Counted from the stretch's first letter, positions 20,587-30,194 are shown. The stretch is DNA of 64,000 bases from Massilia timonae CCUG 45783 (GCF_000315425.1 NZ_JH992922.1:951922-1015921), one strand, 5' to 3'. The notes: generated by a model not told the origin, from the sequence alone. Made by a program: numbers and translations.

Positions 20587-21549
20587 TTAAGCTGTGTCCA
20601 TTTCCACTTCAGCAGCTGCCCGGCGCTGCCCCGTTCCGCCGTTTTTCTCCGGCTCTTGGTCCGCGTCGCCGAACTTGTCGACGATCAACGCACCTCCTCC
20701 AACACCGGCACGGTAGACATGATCTGGCGTCTCGTAGCCCAGCGCCTGGTGTGGACGCTCGGCGTTGTAAAACGCGAAGTACTGTGCCAGGCCGACTGTC
20801 AGCTCGGCCATGTTGGCGTAGCCCTTCAGGTACACGTCCTCGTACTTCACGTTGCGCCACAGGCGCTCGACGAAGATGTTGTCCAGCGCCCGTCCTCGCC
20901 CATCCATGCTGATGGCCACGCCTTCGCGCTTGAGCACGCTGGTAAAGGCGTCACTGGTGAACTGCGAGCCCTGGTCGCTGTTGAATACCTCGGGCTTGCC
21001 GTGGTGGCGCAATGCCTCCTCCAGACAGTCCACGCAGAACGACGCGTCCATGCTGTTGCTGATGCGCCAGGCCAGCACACGACGCGAGTACCAATCGATG
21101 ACCGCCACCAGGTAGGCAAAGCCGCGCGCCAGCCGAATGTACGTCAGGTCCGTACTCCACACCTGGTTCGGCCGCGTGACCGCCACCCCGCGCAGCAGAT
21201 AGGGATAGACCTTGTGCTGCGGGTGCGGCTTGCTCGTGGACGGCCCCGGCGCCATGCCCGCCAAGCCCATTTCCCGCATCAGGCGCTGCACGCGCTTGCG
21301 GTTGACGCGGTGCTCTCGGCCTCGCAGGAAGACCGCCATGCGCCGGCTGCCGTAGAACGGGCGGCTGGTGTACTCCTCGTCGATCAGGGCGCGCAGCTGG
21401 CCGTCCTCCTCCTCGATGCATTCCTGTCGGGCCGCCGCCTCCAGCCGCCGATACACGGTCGAACGCGGCACGCCGGCCAGCTCGCACTGCATCGTCAGCG
21501 GTATCTTGTCCTCGCGCTCGATCCACCGTGCCCGCTCGGCCGGACTCAT
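20587..21549 (-). CDS. IS3-family transposase OrfB
   Basis: The 320-residue transposase begins MSPAERARWIEREDKIPLTM and has a helix-turn-helix (CELAGVPRSTVYRRLE). The integrase core contains VWSTDLTYIRL, VFNSDQGSQFTS and DNIFVERLWRNVKYEDVYL, followed by FYNAERPHQALGYETPDHVYR. ATG 21549 overlaps the orfA stop; frameshifting on the A8 run could also yield an OrfAB fusion. Confidence 0.94.
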   Translation of the reverse strand: MSPAERARWIEREDKIPLTMQCELAGVPRSTVYRRLEAAARQECIEEEDGQLRALIDEEYTSRPFYGSRRMAVFLRGREHRVNRKRVQRLMREMGLAGMAPGPSTSKPHPQHKVYPYLLRGVAVTRPNQVWSTDLTYIRLARGFAYLVAVIDWYSRRVLAWRISNSMDASFCVDCLEEALRHHGKPEVFNSDQGSQFTSDAFTSVLKREGVAISMDGRGRALDNIFVERLWRNVKYEDVYLKGYANMAELTVGLAQYFAFYNAERPHQALGYETPDHVYRAGVGGGALIVDKFGDADQEPEKNGGTGQRRAAAEVEMDTA

Positions 21550-21836
21550 TCCCCAAGCTTTTTTTTGAGCCAATCCACCTGCATCTTCAGCTTGCCGATC
21601 TCGCTGTACAGCTTGTCCTCCGGGCTGCTTTCGTCCACCGGCTTCGGCCCGCGCTTGACGTCGAACAGGGCGCCGGCGTTCTCCAGGATCTCCTTCTTCC
21701 ACTGGCCCACCAGTACTGGATGCACGCCGAATTCCTGCGCAATCTCCGTCACCGTCTTCACCCCACGCACCGCTTCCAACCCAACCTTGGCCTTGAACTC
21801 GGCGCTGTGCACCCTGCGTTTTTTACCTTCACTCAT
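21546..21836 (-). CDS. IS3-family OrfA
   Basis: The 96-residue helix-turn-helix protein starts MSEGKKRRVHSAEFKAKVGL and has TVTEIAQEFGVHPVLVGQWK. A leucine-zipper-like tail (LYSEIGKLKMQVDWLKKKL) ends at the frameshift run. This is a standard OrfA for the IS3 family. Confidence 0.93.
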   Translation of the reverse strand: MSEGKKRRVHSAEFKAKVGLEAVRGVKTVTEIAQEFGVHPVLVGQWKKEILENAGALFDVKRGPKPVDESSPEDKLYSEIGKLKMQVDWLKKKLGE

Positions 21837-21898
21837 TCGCTGTCATCCTTTCGCGGACGACAGCTTAAACCACCGTCTCAGATTCGGGGTCCACTATA

Positions 21899-22747
21899 CT
21901 ATGCCGACCGAATGGTGTAGTCAGCCATCACCGACCAATCCCTTTCACCACCGCCGGCACTGACAGCCTCGCCCATTCGCTGACGAACCGCATCGAGCAT
22001 CGGCAGCTGCCGCCCCAGCTGTTCCGCCGCCGCATGCGCAAGCCGCAAATCCTTCAAGCCCAGCGATGCCTTGAATCCCGGCTCGTAGCGCTCGTGCATG
22101 ATATTGGCCGAATACACCTGGTATGAACGACTGCCGAACAGGGTATGCAGGATCAGGTCGAAGAACCGCTCGCGCGCCAGTCCATGCGATTCGGTCAGCA
22201 CAACGGCTTCGGCCATGGCCTCGATCGCCATCGTGATCATCATGTTGCAGGCGAGCTTGGCGGCATAGGCCGTGGGCGGTTCCGCGCCCATGTCCCATAC
22301 GCGCTTGCCGATGACTTCCAGCACTGGCCGAACCGTGTCCAGTGCCGCGGGCTGACCGGCGGCCAGCACCTGCAGTTCCCCCTTGGCGGCAACGTCCGGC
22401 CGCCCCAGCACCGGCGCGGCCACGTAGCCAATTTTCACAGTGCGGTGACATTCGACGAGTTCCCGTGCGAAGGCGACAGAGATGGTCGATGCAACGATGT
22501 GCACCAATCCTCTGCGCGCCTGCGCCAGCGCCCCGGTCTCCAGCAAGACACTGCGGATCGCGGCATCGTCGGACAGCATCGTCAAGGCGACGTCCGCCTG
22601 CAGCGCTTGCGCCGGCGTCTCCACCATCCGCACGCCCGCGACGTCTCCACCGGAACGATTCCACGCCTTCACCGCATGCCCCGCCGCAGCCAGATTGCGC
22701 GCGATCGCGCGGCCCATGGCGCCCAGGCCGATGATGCCGATCTCCAT
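21899..22747 (-). CDS. NAD(P)-dependent beta-hydroxyacid dehydrogenase / imine reductase-like protein
   Basis: The 282-residue protein has a Rossmann start MEIGIIGLGAMGRAIARNLA and the family fingerprint of 6-phosphogluconate / 3-hydroxyisobutyrate dehydrogenases. The conserved substrate-loop segment reads GYVAAPVLGRPDVAAKGEL and the catalytic-helix segment KLACNMMITMAIEAMAEAV, where N takes the place of the KxxxN lysine region. These features resemble GLYR1/imine-reductase-like relatives, so the substrate is uncertain. ATG 22747 overlaps the stop of the upstream SDR gene (TGATG), indicating co-translation and probable joint regulation by the divergent LysR protein. Confidence 0.82.
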   Translation of the reverse strand: MEIGIIGLGAMGRAIARNLAAAGHAVKAWNRSGGDVAGVRMVETPAQALQADVALTMLSDDAAIRSVLLETGALAQARRGLVHIVASTISVAFARELVECHRTVKIGYVAAPVLGRPDVAAKGELQVLAAGQPAALDTVRPVLEVIGKRVWDMGAEPPTAYAAKLACNMMITMAIEAMAEAVVLTESHGLARERFFDLILHTLFGSRSYQVYSANIMHERYEPGFKASLGLKDLRLAHAAAEQLGRQLPMLDAVRQRMGEAVSAGGGERDWSVMADYTIRSA

Positions 22748-23493
22748 CAGCGCATGCCTCCCGAACCCAGGACGATCTCGCCCGTCACCCAGCCGGCATC
22801 GCTTGACGCCAGAAAGGACACGATCGGCGCGATGTCCTGCACCTGGCCGCTGCGGCCGAGCGGTGTCCGTTCCTCGTTCCAGGTCTGGAAGTCGGATCCG
22901 ATTGCCCCGGCGGTGTGCGTGCCTTCGGTCTCGATCAGGCCGGGATTCACCGCATTGACGCGGATGCCGCGCGGACCGAGTTCGCGCGCCAGCACGCCGG
23001 TGATGACGTCGATCGCACCCTTGGTGCCGCTGTAGATGGCGCTCTCGACCGGAAGAACGCTCGTGACGTTGGAACCGATGTTGATGATGCTGCCGCCCTC
23101 GCCCAGGTGTGGCGCGGCGGCGGCGCTGACCAGCAGCGGACCGAGGACGTTGATGTCGAACTGCTTGCGATAGCGTTCTTCGGTGGTCTCTTCGATCCGC
23201 GCGAACTGGTAGATGCCGGAGTTGTTGACCACGATGTCCAGGCGCCCGAAATGGTCGATCGCCGCCTTCACCAGCGCTTCGACCTCCGTCTTGTTGGTGA
23301 CATCCGCGCCCACCGCCACCGCGAACCCGCCGGCGGCTTCGATATCGGCGACCACCTTGTCTGCACCGCTCTTGCTCGAGGCGTAATTGACGACGACCTT
23401 CGCGCCATCGGCCGCGAGCCGGCGCGCGATGCCCGCGCCGATCCCTTTCGACGCGCCCGTCACGATGGCGACCTTGTCTGCTAACTTGTTCAT
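22747..23493 (-). CDS. Short-chain dehydrogenase/reductase (3-ketoacyl reductase type)
   Basis: This 248-residue classical SDR has the cofactor motif TGASKGIGAGIA at residues 12-23, NNSG near 89 and a YSGTK catalytic motif (Tyr-Lys) near 153-157. The structural NPG of the PGL segment is also present (VNAVNPGLIETEG). The Asn-Tyr region after TGASKGIG suggests NADP preference. It is the first gene of a two-gene operon with the Rossmann dehydrogenase downstream, transcribed away from a LysR regulator. The substrate is unknown. Confidence 0.9.
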   Translation of the reverse strand: MNKLADKVAIVTGASKGIGAGIARRLAADGAKVVVNYASSKSGADKVVADIEAAGGFAVAVGADVTNKTEVEALVKAAIDHFGRLDIVVNNSGIYQFARIEETTEERYRKQFDINVLGPLLVSAAAAPHLGEGGSIINIGSNVTSVLPVESAIYSGTKGAIDVITGVLARELGPRGIRVNAVNPGLIETEGTHTAGAIGSDFQTWNEERTPLGRSGQVQDIAPIVSFLASSDAGWVTGEIVLGSGGMR

Positions 23494-23586
23494 GTCTTGC
23501 GATCCCGGATGAGGCCAGCCCGGAATGGGCCGGCACGCTTGAAGCGCCATGGTGCCCCTTACGATATTGTTTGAGAACTGCCATCC

Positions 23587-23605
23587 ATGTATATTCCAAG
23601 TACAT
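23587..23605. promoter_or_regulatory. Candidate LysR operator in divergent intergenic region
   Basis: ATGTA-N9-TACAT forms an interrupted palindrome containing T-N11-A, the shape of LysR-type binding sites. It lies between the SDR start (23493) and the lysR start (23627), close to the latter, where an autoregulating LysR protein would bind. Function is inferred. Confidence 0.5.
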
Positions 23606-23626
23606 TTTTGAACGGGTAGCGACGAC

Positions 23627-24496
23627 ATGGAATGGAGCGACGTCCGCGTCTTCCTGGCAGTGGTGCGCGGCGGATCGTTCGGTGAAGCCGCCCGGACGCT
23701 GGGTGTGAGCCATCCGACAGTCGGCCGCCGGATCAAGGCGCTCGAAGACGAGGCGCAGCAGGCGCTGTTTCGCCGGACCAGGGATGGATTGGTGCTCACG
23801 GATGCCGGGGACGGCGTGCTGGCGCTGGCCGAATCCATGGAAAATTCCGCGCTGGCCATGGAAAGACGTTTGGCGGGTAATCACGACCGCCTCGAAGGCA
23901 TGTTGCGGATATCCTCGGCAGAGTGGTTCGCAGGCTATGTGTTGGCGCCTGTCCTGGCCGAATTGACGCGCCGCCATCCGGCGGTCGTGCCGGAAGTCAT
24001 CGCCAGCTACCGCCTGCTCGACCTGTCGCGCCGCGAGGCCGATGTGGCGTTTCGCCTCGTTCCTTTCAGCGAACCGGACATCGTCCAGCGCCGCCTGATG
24101 AGCATGGCATATGGTGTGTATGGCTCGGCCGACACCGCATCCGCACTGCAGGCCGATCCGGCATCGGTCGGCCTTGTTCTCATGAATACGGCGCAGTCCC
24201 ACTTTCCCGATGTCGCCTGGCTGCTCGACAGGTTTCCACTGTCGCGGCGGGTCTTCACGAGCACGAGCCGGGCCGTCCAGGCACAGATGTGCCTGCAAGG
24301 CATGGGCATTGCAGTGCTGCCGAGGCCGCTTGGCGATGCGCTATCTGGCTTGCAGCGCATCGACATGCCGGACCAACCCCCGGGCAGGGATATCTGGGTG
24401 GGGTACCATCACGACCTGCGGCATATGGATCGCCTGCGGGCGATGCTGGATATCGCCGCTACGATGCTGTCGAATACCTCGAGCACAACGCCATGA
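23627..24496 (+). CDS. LysR-family transcriptional regulator
   Basis: The 289-residue protein has the LysR N-terminal winged helix (MEWSDVRVFLAVVRGGSFGEAARTLGVSHPTVGRRIKALE) followed by a substrate-binding domain. Its divergent position from the SDR and dehydrogenase genes suggests it controls them. No effector can be predicted. A palindrome at 23587-23605 is a candidate binding site. Confidence 0.92.
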   Translation: MEWSDVRVFLAVVRGGSFGEAARTLGVSHPTVGRRIKALEDEAQQALFRRTRDGLVLTDAGDGVLALAESMENSALAMERRLAGNHDRLEGMLRISSAEWFAGYVLAPVLAELTRRHPAVVPEVIASYRLLDLSRREADVAFRLVPFSEPDIVQRRLMSMAYGVYGSADTASALQADPASVGLVLMNTAQSHFPDVAWLLDRFPLSRRVFTSTSRAVQAQMCLQGMGIAVLPRPLGDALSGLQRIDMPDQPPGRDIWVGYHHDLRHMDRLRAMLDIAATMLSNTSSTTP

Positions 24497-24601
24497 TCGA
24501 ATCGTGCTGCTAACAGCAGGAACGATCAGTGACTGTGCTGAACCGTCTAGGTAACCTTCTCTCATTCAATGTGGTTTCAATCCATCGAATGGGGAGCAGC
24601 A

Positions 24602-26410
24602 GTGAAGTCGATTTTATTCATCGGACTCATGGTATTAAGTGGCCTGAACAACGCCTTCGCGCAAGCCATTCAGGAAACGCCAGGCGCCGACCTGATCGTC
24701 CATAACGCCAAGATCTACACCGGCAATCCGGCACAACCATCGGCATCCGCCGTGGCCGTCAAGAACGGCCGCATCTACTCGGTCGGCACCGATGCCGACG
24801 TGCTGTGCCTGAAGAACGCCAACACGAAAATCATCGATTCCCGCGGCCGCCGACTCATCCCGGGCATCATCGACGCCCACACCCACGTGCTCAACGAGGG
24901 CGGCTACAACTACACCCTGCGCTGGGACGGCGTGCCCACGCTGCGCCGGGCCCTGCAGATGCTGAGCGAGCAAGCCAGGCGCACCCCGGAAGGCCACTGG
25001 GTGAAGGTGATCGGCGGCTGGTCTCCCTACCAGTTCGAGGAAAACCGCTTCCCCACCATGGACGAACTGCGCAAGGCCGTCCCCAACCGTCCGCTCATCG
25101 TGCAGTACGCCTACAACCGCGCCTTCCTGAACCAGCAGGCGCTGGACGCCCTCGGCGCCGGCACCGACAGGTTCCCCAACCTGCCGGGCACCGAGCTGGA
25201 GAAAGACGCGCAGGGCCGCCTTACGGGCGTGGTCCACGGCTTCACGTTCACCTTCATCACCATGGAAACCATGGTCCCCCAGCTCACCCCGGAGGAAGAG
25301 GTGAGCTCGCTGGTCCAGACGGTGCATAGTCTGAACCGTGTCGGGGTCACGTCGATCGTCGATGCGGGCACGGGCTTCCGCGGCTATCCCAAGGCCGTGC
25401 GCACCGTGGACGCCCTCGCCCGCGACAACCGCCTCAACATCCGCATGCCCTTCATGGACATCCAGTTCGGCGACGGCGCCGACTTCAACGTGGTGGACGC
25501 CCAGATCACGGCGATCACCAGGACGGCGCCGATCGCTCCCGGCCACAACCTGCACCCGCACCTGGCCCATGGTCATTCCTATCAAGGCGCCGGCGAGCTG
25601 CTGGCGGTGGAGGTGCACGACCACGAAAACTTCGACCGTCCGGCGGTCATCATCGAGCCTTCCAAGATGCATCGACTGGTCGAGCGCGACATCGCCAAGC
25701 TGGTCCAGCGGCGCATTCCCTTCCGCGAGCACATCACCTACGACGAGAACATCACGCCCTTCCTCGATGCGCTCGAGAAGCTCGACCAGAAGATGCCGCT
25801 CGACGGCCTGCGCTGGAGCCTCGAACACGCCGAGACCATCAGTCCGGCCAACGTCGCCCGCGTGAAGGCGCTGGGCGGCGGCATCGCCCTGGACACCAAG
25901 ATGGCGCTGCATGGCGACAGCTTCGTCAAGACCCACGGCCGCGACAAGGCCTTGATCACCCCGCGCCTGCGCGAGCTCGTCGACAGCGGCGTGCCGCTGG
26001 CCATGACCACCGACGCCTTCCGCGCCGCCTCGTTCAATCCGTGGATCGGCATCAGCTGGATGGTGTCCGGCAAATCGATCTCCGGCGCCGAGATCCTGGC
26101 CCGGAATAACCGCCTCACACGTGAAGAAGCGCTCAAGCTGTTTACGCGCAATGCGGCGTGGTTCATGAACACCGAGTCCGAGATGGGCATGATCGCCCCC
26201 GGCTACCTCGCCGACTTCGCGCTGCTCGACCGGGATTACTTTACGGTGCCGGAAGCCCAGATCAAGTCCGTTTCCTCGGTCCTGACGGTCATGGATGGCC
26301 GGGTGGTGTACGGCGCACAGGACTACGGTTCGCTGTCGCCGGCATTGCCCGAGATCTTGCCCGCGTGGTCGCCGATCAAGCACTTCGGCGGCTATTACCA
26401 GGCGCGGTAA
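24602..26410 (+). CDS. Exported YtcJ-like metal-dependent amidohydrolase
   Basis: This protein of about 602 residues begins with a signal peptide (VKSILFIGLMVLSGLNNAFA-QA) and then an amidohydrolase domain: ADLIVHNAKIYTGNP, the metal-binding PGIIDAHTHVLNEGG, LEHAE with a histidine ligand, and MTTDAFRAASFNPWIGISW late in the barrel. YtcJ-type members hydrolyse amide or related bonds of small molecules; the substrate here is unknown. I start at GTG 24602, with GGGGAG 7-12 bases before; an upstream ATG-like start at 24569 would bury the signal peptide. The gene is followed by the remnant of a porin, perhaps once its uptake partner. Confidence 0.85.
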   Translation: MKSILFIGLMVLSGLNNAFAQAIQETPGADLIVHNAKIYTGNPAQPSASAVAVKNGRIYSVGTDADVLCLKNANTKIIDSRGRRLIPGIIDAHTHVLNEGGYNYTLRWDGVPTLRRALQMLSEQARRTPEGHWVKVIGGWSPYQFEENRFPTMDELRKAVPNRPLIVQYAYNRAFLNQQALDALGAGTDRFPNLPGTELEKDAQGRLTGVVHGFTFTFITMETMVPQLTPEEEVSSLVQTVHSLNRVGVTSIVDAGTGFRGYPKAVRTVDALARDNRLNIRMPFMDIQFGDGADFNVVDAQITAITRTAPIAPGHNLHPHLAHGHSYQGAGELLAVEVHDHENFDRPAVIIEPSKMHRLVERDIAKLVQRRIPFREHITYDENITPFLDALEKLDQKMPLDGLRWSLEHAETISPANVARVKALGGGIALDTKMALHGDSFVKTHGRDKALITPRLRELVDSGVPLAMTTDAFRAASFNPWIGISWMVSGKSISGAEILARNNRLTREEALKLFTRNAAWFMNTESEMGMIAPGYLADFALLDRDYFTVPEAQIKSVSSVLTVMDGRVVYGAQDYGSLSPALPEILPAWSPIKHFGGYYQAR

Positions 26411-26411
26411 G

Positions 26412-26699
26412 GTGAATGCGCACGCGGCCTGGCTCGCCATTCCTTTGCTGCTGGCAGCCGACGCCGCGCTCGCGCAGTTCCAGCCGTAGCGCTTCGACGA
26501 CGACGTCAAGGCCCAGCGCCAGGGATGCGGCCGGCAAGGCAGCCGCACCGCATGCTGGAAGGGCCGCCCGCTCGCGGACCATGTGCGCCTGACGCTGGGA
26601 GGCGACTTGCGCCTGCGCTACGAGCACACCGGCAATCCGCGCCTGGTCGCTCGCGACCCGTATGGAGCGCGCACCGGAAATAGTTCTACAAAGAACTAA
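26412..26699 (+). pseudogene. Truncated alginate-export-type outer-membrane porin remnant
   Basis: From GTG 26412 the frame encodes a signal peptide (AWLAIPLLLAADAALAQFQP), then an in-frame TAG at 26487-26489, then RFDDDVKAQRQG and LTLGGDLRLRYEHTGNPRL, before ending at TAA 26697. The LGGDLRLRYEHTGNP segment is the first-strand signature of alginate-export (AlgE-like) porins, which are over 400 residues long, so nearly all of the barrel is missing. It directly follows the amidohydrolase gene. Confidence 0.6.
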
Positions 26700-26800
26700 A
26701 TCCTGTATAGTCAAGCTCCTGACCGACCGCCCCGGCGCGTCCACGCGGCCAGGGACGCCGCACTGCGTCTGTCCGGTGCCCGATTGCCAATGCTACGCCC

Positions 26801-28897
26801 ATGAACGCCGAGAACCCCGACCTGATGTACCGCCTGCTCGTCCAGGGCGTGGTCGACTACGCCATCTACATGCTCACGCCGACCGGCGTCGTCTCCAGCT
26901 GGAACGCCGGCGCCCAGCGCGCCAAGGGCTATACCGCCGGCGAGATCGTCGGCCGCCACTATGCGTGCTTCTACGGCGCCGAGGACCGGGAGGCCGGCCT
27001 GCCCGACATCAACCTCGAGATCGCCACCCGCACCGGCCGCTTCGAAGACCAGGGCTGGCGTGTGCGCAAGGATGGCAGCGCGTTCTGGGCCCATGTGGTG
27101 ATCGACGCCATCCGCGACGATGACGGCGCCCTGGTCGGCTTTGCCAAGATCACGCGCGACATCACCGAACGCCACCAGCAGCGGCGCAAGCTGGTCGAGG
27201 CCAAGGAGCTGGCCGAAGCCTATAGCCGCCAGATGGCCTCGCTGTCGCACTTCCTCGATTCGGTGATCGCCAACATCCCGGCCAGCGTGCTGGTGCTGGA
27301 CGTCGCATCGCGCACCATTCTGCTGGCCAACCAGCAGGCGCAGCGCCTGTTCGCCCAGGTCTATGTCGACCTCAAGGGCTTGCCAGTCGGCGATTGCCTG
27401 AGCCCGAGCGTGGCCGACTACGTCGAGCGCCAGACGGCGCATGCGGCGCCCACCAGGGTCGGGCTGGACGACGCCGTGCTGGTCGAAACCTCGGTCGGCC
27501 CGCGCAGCCTGCGCAGCCGCACGGTGCTGGGCAAGCAGCCCGACGGCGAGGGCGATTACGTCCTGATCATCACCGAAGACGTGACCGACGAGCTGGCCGC
27601 GTATGCGCAAATCCACCACATGGCGCAGCACGACGGCCTGACCAATCTGCCCAACCGCAACCTGTTCAACGCACGCCTCGAGAGCGCGCTCTCGCACAGC
27701 GCGGAGGATGACTCCGGGGTGGGCATCCTGTGCCTCGACCTGGACAATTTCAAGAACATCAACGACGCCTACGGCCATGGCTTCGGCGACAAGATCCTCT
27801 TGACGCTGGCGGGCCGCTTGCGCAAATGCCTGCGCGACCAGGACACGCTGGCGCGCCTGGGCGGCGACGAGTTCGCCGTGGTCCTGCCGCGCATCAAGCG
27901 CCTGGAAGAAGCGCAACAGGCGGCGCAGCGCCTGATCGAGGCGGTGGCGCCGGCATTCTCGATCGAGGGCCACAGCTTCGCGGTCGGCATCAGCGTCGGC
28001 ATCGCCTTGTCCACATCCGCCGGCAACACGGCCGAGCAATTGCTGCAGCACGCAGACATGGCCTTGTATGAAGCCAAGCGCAACGGCCGCAACCGCCACG
28101 AGGTGTTCCAGCCCGAGATGGAGGCGGCGGCGCGGGTGCGGCGCCAGATCGAGATCGACCTGCGCCGCGCGCTGCACCGCGGCGAGCTGCAGATGCACTA
28201 TCAACCGATCGTCGAAAAGGCCGGCAACCGCATCTCGGGCTATGAGGCCCTGATCCGCTGGCGGCATCCGGAGCGCGGTGCGATTGCGCCGATCGACTTC
28301 ATACCGATCGCCGAGGAAACCGGCCTGATCCACGAGCTCGGCGCGCGCGCCTTGAACCTCGCTTGCCAGGAAGCGGCGACCTGGACCAACGGCGAAACGA
28401 TCGCCGTCAACCTGTCGCCGATCCAGTTCAAGAGCAGCGAACTGGTGAGCATGGTGGCGCTGGCGCTGGCCGATTCCGGCCTTGCCGCCGAGCGGCTGGA
28501 ACTCGAGATCACCGAGTCGGTATTGCTCGACAATAGCGATGGCAATATCCGCACCCTGAAGGCCTTGAAGAAGCTGGGTGTGCGCATTTCGCTCGACGAC
28601 TTCGGCACCGGCTATTCCTCGCTGAGCTATCTGCGCTTTTTCCCCTTCGACAAGATTAAGATCGACAAGTCGTTCGTGCAAGAGATCGGGCAGAGCCGGG
28701 AAGCGGTGGCGATCATTCGCGCCATCACCGGCCTCTCCAGCAGCCTGCTGATCGAGACGACGGCCGAGGGCGTGGAGACCGAGGAGCAGCTGCGGCGCCT
28801 GGTGGAAGAAGGCTGCTCGCACTTCCAGGGCTATCTGTTCGGGCGTCCGGAAGCGGCAGAGAACCGGATGCAGCGGCTCGACTGGCCTGCGGTCTGA
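26801..28897 (+). CDS. PAS-PAS-GGDEF-EAL cyclic-di-GMP signalling protein
   Basis: This 698-residue soluble protein makes and/or degrades cyclic di-GMP. The PAS domain (about 8-125) ends VGFAKITRDITERHQ, and a second PAS-like region spans about 150-260. The GGDEF domain has an intact RLGGDEFAVVL site. The EAL domain starts YEALIRWRHPERG and keeps the metal and catalytic elements ELEITES, SLDDFGTGYSS, KIDKSFVQ and TTAEGVET, so phosphodiesterase activity is likely. No membrane segment is present; the PAS domains probably sense a cytoplasmic ligand or redox state. It lies alone between the porin remnant and tssA. Confidence 0.93.
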   Translation: MNAENPDLMYRLLVQGVVDYAIYMLTPTGVVSSWNAGAQRAKGYTAGEIVGRHYACFYGAEDREAGLPDINLEIATRTGRFEDQGWRVRKDGSAFWAHVVIDAIRDDDGALVGFAKITRDITERHQQRRKLVEAKELAEAYSRQMASLSHFLDSVIANIPASVLVLDVASRTILLANQQAQRLFAQVYVDLKGLPVGDCLSPSVADYVERQTAHAAPTRVGLDDAVLVETSVGPRSLRSRTVLGKQPDGEGDYVLIITEDVTDELAAYAQIHHMAQHDGLTNLPNRNLFNARLESALSHSAEDDSGVGILCLDLDNFKNINDAYGHGFGDKILLTLAGRLRKCLRDQDTLARLGGDEFAVVLPRIKRLEEAQQAAQRLIEAVAPAFSIEGHSFAVGISVGIALSTSAGNTAEQLLQHADMALYEAKRNGRNRHEVFQPEMEAAARVRRQIEIDLRRALHRGELQMHYQPIVEKAGNRISGYEALIRWRHPERGAIAPIDFIPIAEETGLIHELGARALNLACQEAATWTNGETIAVNLSPIQFKSSELVSMVALALADSGLAAERLELEITESVLLDNSDGNIRTLKALKKLGVRISLDDFGTGYSSLSYLRFFPFDKIKIDKSFVQEIGQSREAVAIIRAITGLSSSLLIETTAEGVETEEQLRRLVEEGCSHFQGYLFGRPEAAENRMQRLDWPAV

Positions 28898-29045
28898 CTG
28901 GACGCATTTGCCGTAGTCGATAATGAAACGGACAACGACATTTTCCAGCGACTGCCATGCATCACGACGCCATCGTCGGTGACCGCATGATATGGCGGCT
29001 GGGCCGGCAGCCGCCCGCATTTTTCGCATAGACACAGGATCGCCC

Positions 29046-30194
29046 ATGATCGACCAACACCTCATCCAGCGCGCCGAGCAGGCCTTTTCCAACGCCTGCG
29101 GCATGCCATTCGAAAAACTGCTGGCGCCGATCGAGGGCGAACCCGGCGCCGGGCAGGCAGCCAGCGATGGCATCGTCAGGGCGATCCGCCAGTGGCGCAC
29201 CGCCGGCGACGCCAGCCTGCCGATGGGCGCGTTCACGGGCGAATTGCGGCGCCCGGATTGGGACAAGATCATGCACATCTCGTGCGAGGCCCTCGTCCGC
29301 CACGGCAAGGACCTGCAGGTGGCCGCCTGGCTGCTCGAGGCCCAGATCCACCAACATGGGTTTGCGGCGATCGCCGGCGGCCTGCACCTCATGACGCGCC
29401 TGTGCGAGCAGTATTGGGACGACATCCATCCCCAGGGCGCCGCCGACACCTACGAGCGCCGCGCCAACATCTTCCACTGGGTCAACCACGCGCTGTCCCC
29501 GATCCTGCGCCAGGTGCCGCTGGCCTTCGGTCACCAGGGCCAGCCGTTCACCCTCGCCGACTGGGAACGCGCGCGCCGCCATGAACACTTGCGCCAGACC
29601 GATTCCTGCGGCAACGTCGAAGGCCCGTCCGGCGCCGATCTGTCCGCGGCGCTCGCGGCGGTGGCGGACGACACCTGCGCCGACATGGAGCGCGACCTGG
29701 CCGACGCCCTGGCGATGCTGAAGCACCTGGCCGACGTGCTCGAGCCGAGATTGGACGAAGGCGCGCCATCCTTCGGCATGTTCGCCGGAGTGATGGAACA
29801 GGCACGTGGACTGTTCGAGGCCGAACTCGAGCGGCGCGGCCTGCCGCGTCATGCGCGGCCGAGTCCGATTCCGGCGGAGCCGGCCGTGCCCGCGGCGCCC
29901 GAGGAAGCGGCCGCGACGCCGGCAGACGTCATCCTGCCGCGGACCACCATGGCGGAGCCCGCCGCCATACGCGATCGCGCCGAAGCGTATGCGCTGCTCG
30001 AGCAGGCGGCCAGCTTCCTGCAGCGTGATGACCCGCACAGCCCGGTGCCCTACCTGGTGCGTCGCGCCGCCGAATGGGGGAAGCTGAACGCCGCCGAGCT
30101 GTACCAGGAGCTGTTCCTGCGCAGGGGCGGCCAGGTCCACATCTTCGACGTCATGGGCCTGGACACTCCCGGACAGGCCGACAAGAAAGACTGA
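29046..30194 (+). CDS. tssA: Type VI secretion system protein TssA
   Basis: The 382-residue protein has the ImpA N-terminal domain of TssA: residues 1-200 include LLAPIEGEPGAG, PDWDKIMHISCEAL, KDLQVAAWLLEAQIHQHGF and CEQYWDDIHP. An Ala/Pro-rich linker follows, then a C-terminal helical domain (YALLEQAASFLQRDDPHSPVPYLVRRAAEWGKLN). TssA organises baseplate and sheath assembly. It is separated from the tssK and tssEFG genes by mqo, a KfrA-like gene and the vgrG module, about 11 kb away. ATG 29046 was chosen because the homology starts there. Confidence 0.93.
   Translation: MIDQHLIQRAEQAFSNACGMPFEKLLAPIEGEPGAGQAASDGIVRAIRQWRTAGDASLPMGAFTGELRRPDWDKIMHISCEALVRHGKDLQVAAWLLEAQIHQHGFAAIAGGLHLMTRLCEQYWDDIHPQGAADTYERRANIFHWVNHALSPILRQVPLAFGHQGQPFTLADWERARRHEHLRQTDSCGNVEGPSGADLSAALAAVADDTCADMERDLADALAMLKHLADVLEPRLDEGAPSFGMFAGVMEQARGLFEAELERRGLPRHARPSPIPAEPAVPAAPEEAAATPADVILPRTTMAEPAAIRDRAEAYALLEQAASFLQRDDPHSPVPYLVRRAAEWGKLNAAELYQELFLRRGGQVHIFDVMGLDTPGQADKKD

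Larger units (their letters stand above)
20553..21893 (-). mobile_element. IS3-family insertion sequence
   Basis: The 1,341-bp element has ends TGGACCCATCAGTC on the left and, inverted, TGGACCCCGAATCTGA on the right, with the similarity extending to AG outside. No clear target duplication is visible. It carries orfA and orfB with an overlapping ATGA junction and a poly-A run for frameshifting (about 21558-21565). It sits between the GT39 gene and a dehydrogenase-like gene without breaking either. Confidence 0.9.

Noticed and set aside
21899..24298. A 799-codon minus-strand open frame
   Set aside because: Only its last 282 codons (from ATG 22747) are a real protein; the rest runs antisense or out of frame through the SDR and LysR genes, a common effect of high GC.
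26711..29449. A 912-codon minus-strand open frame
   Set aside because: It is the antisense shadow of the GGDEF-EAL gene and tssA, has no domain, and is rich in Arg/Ala/Gln-type shadow composition.
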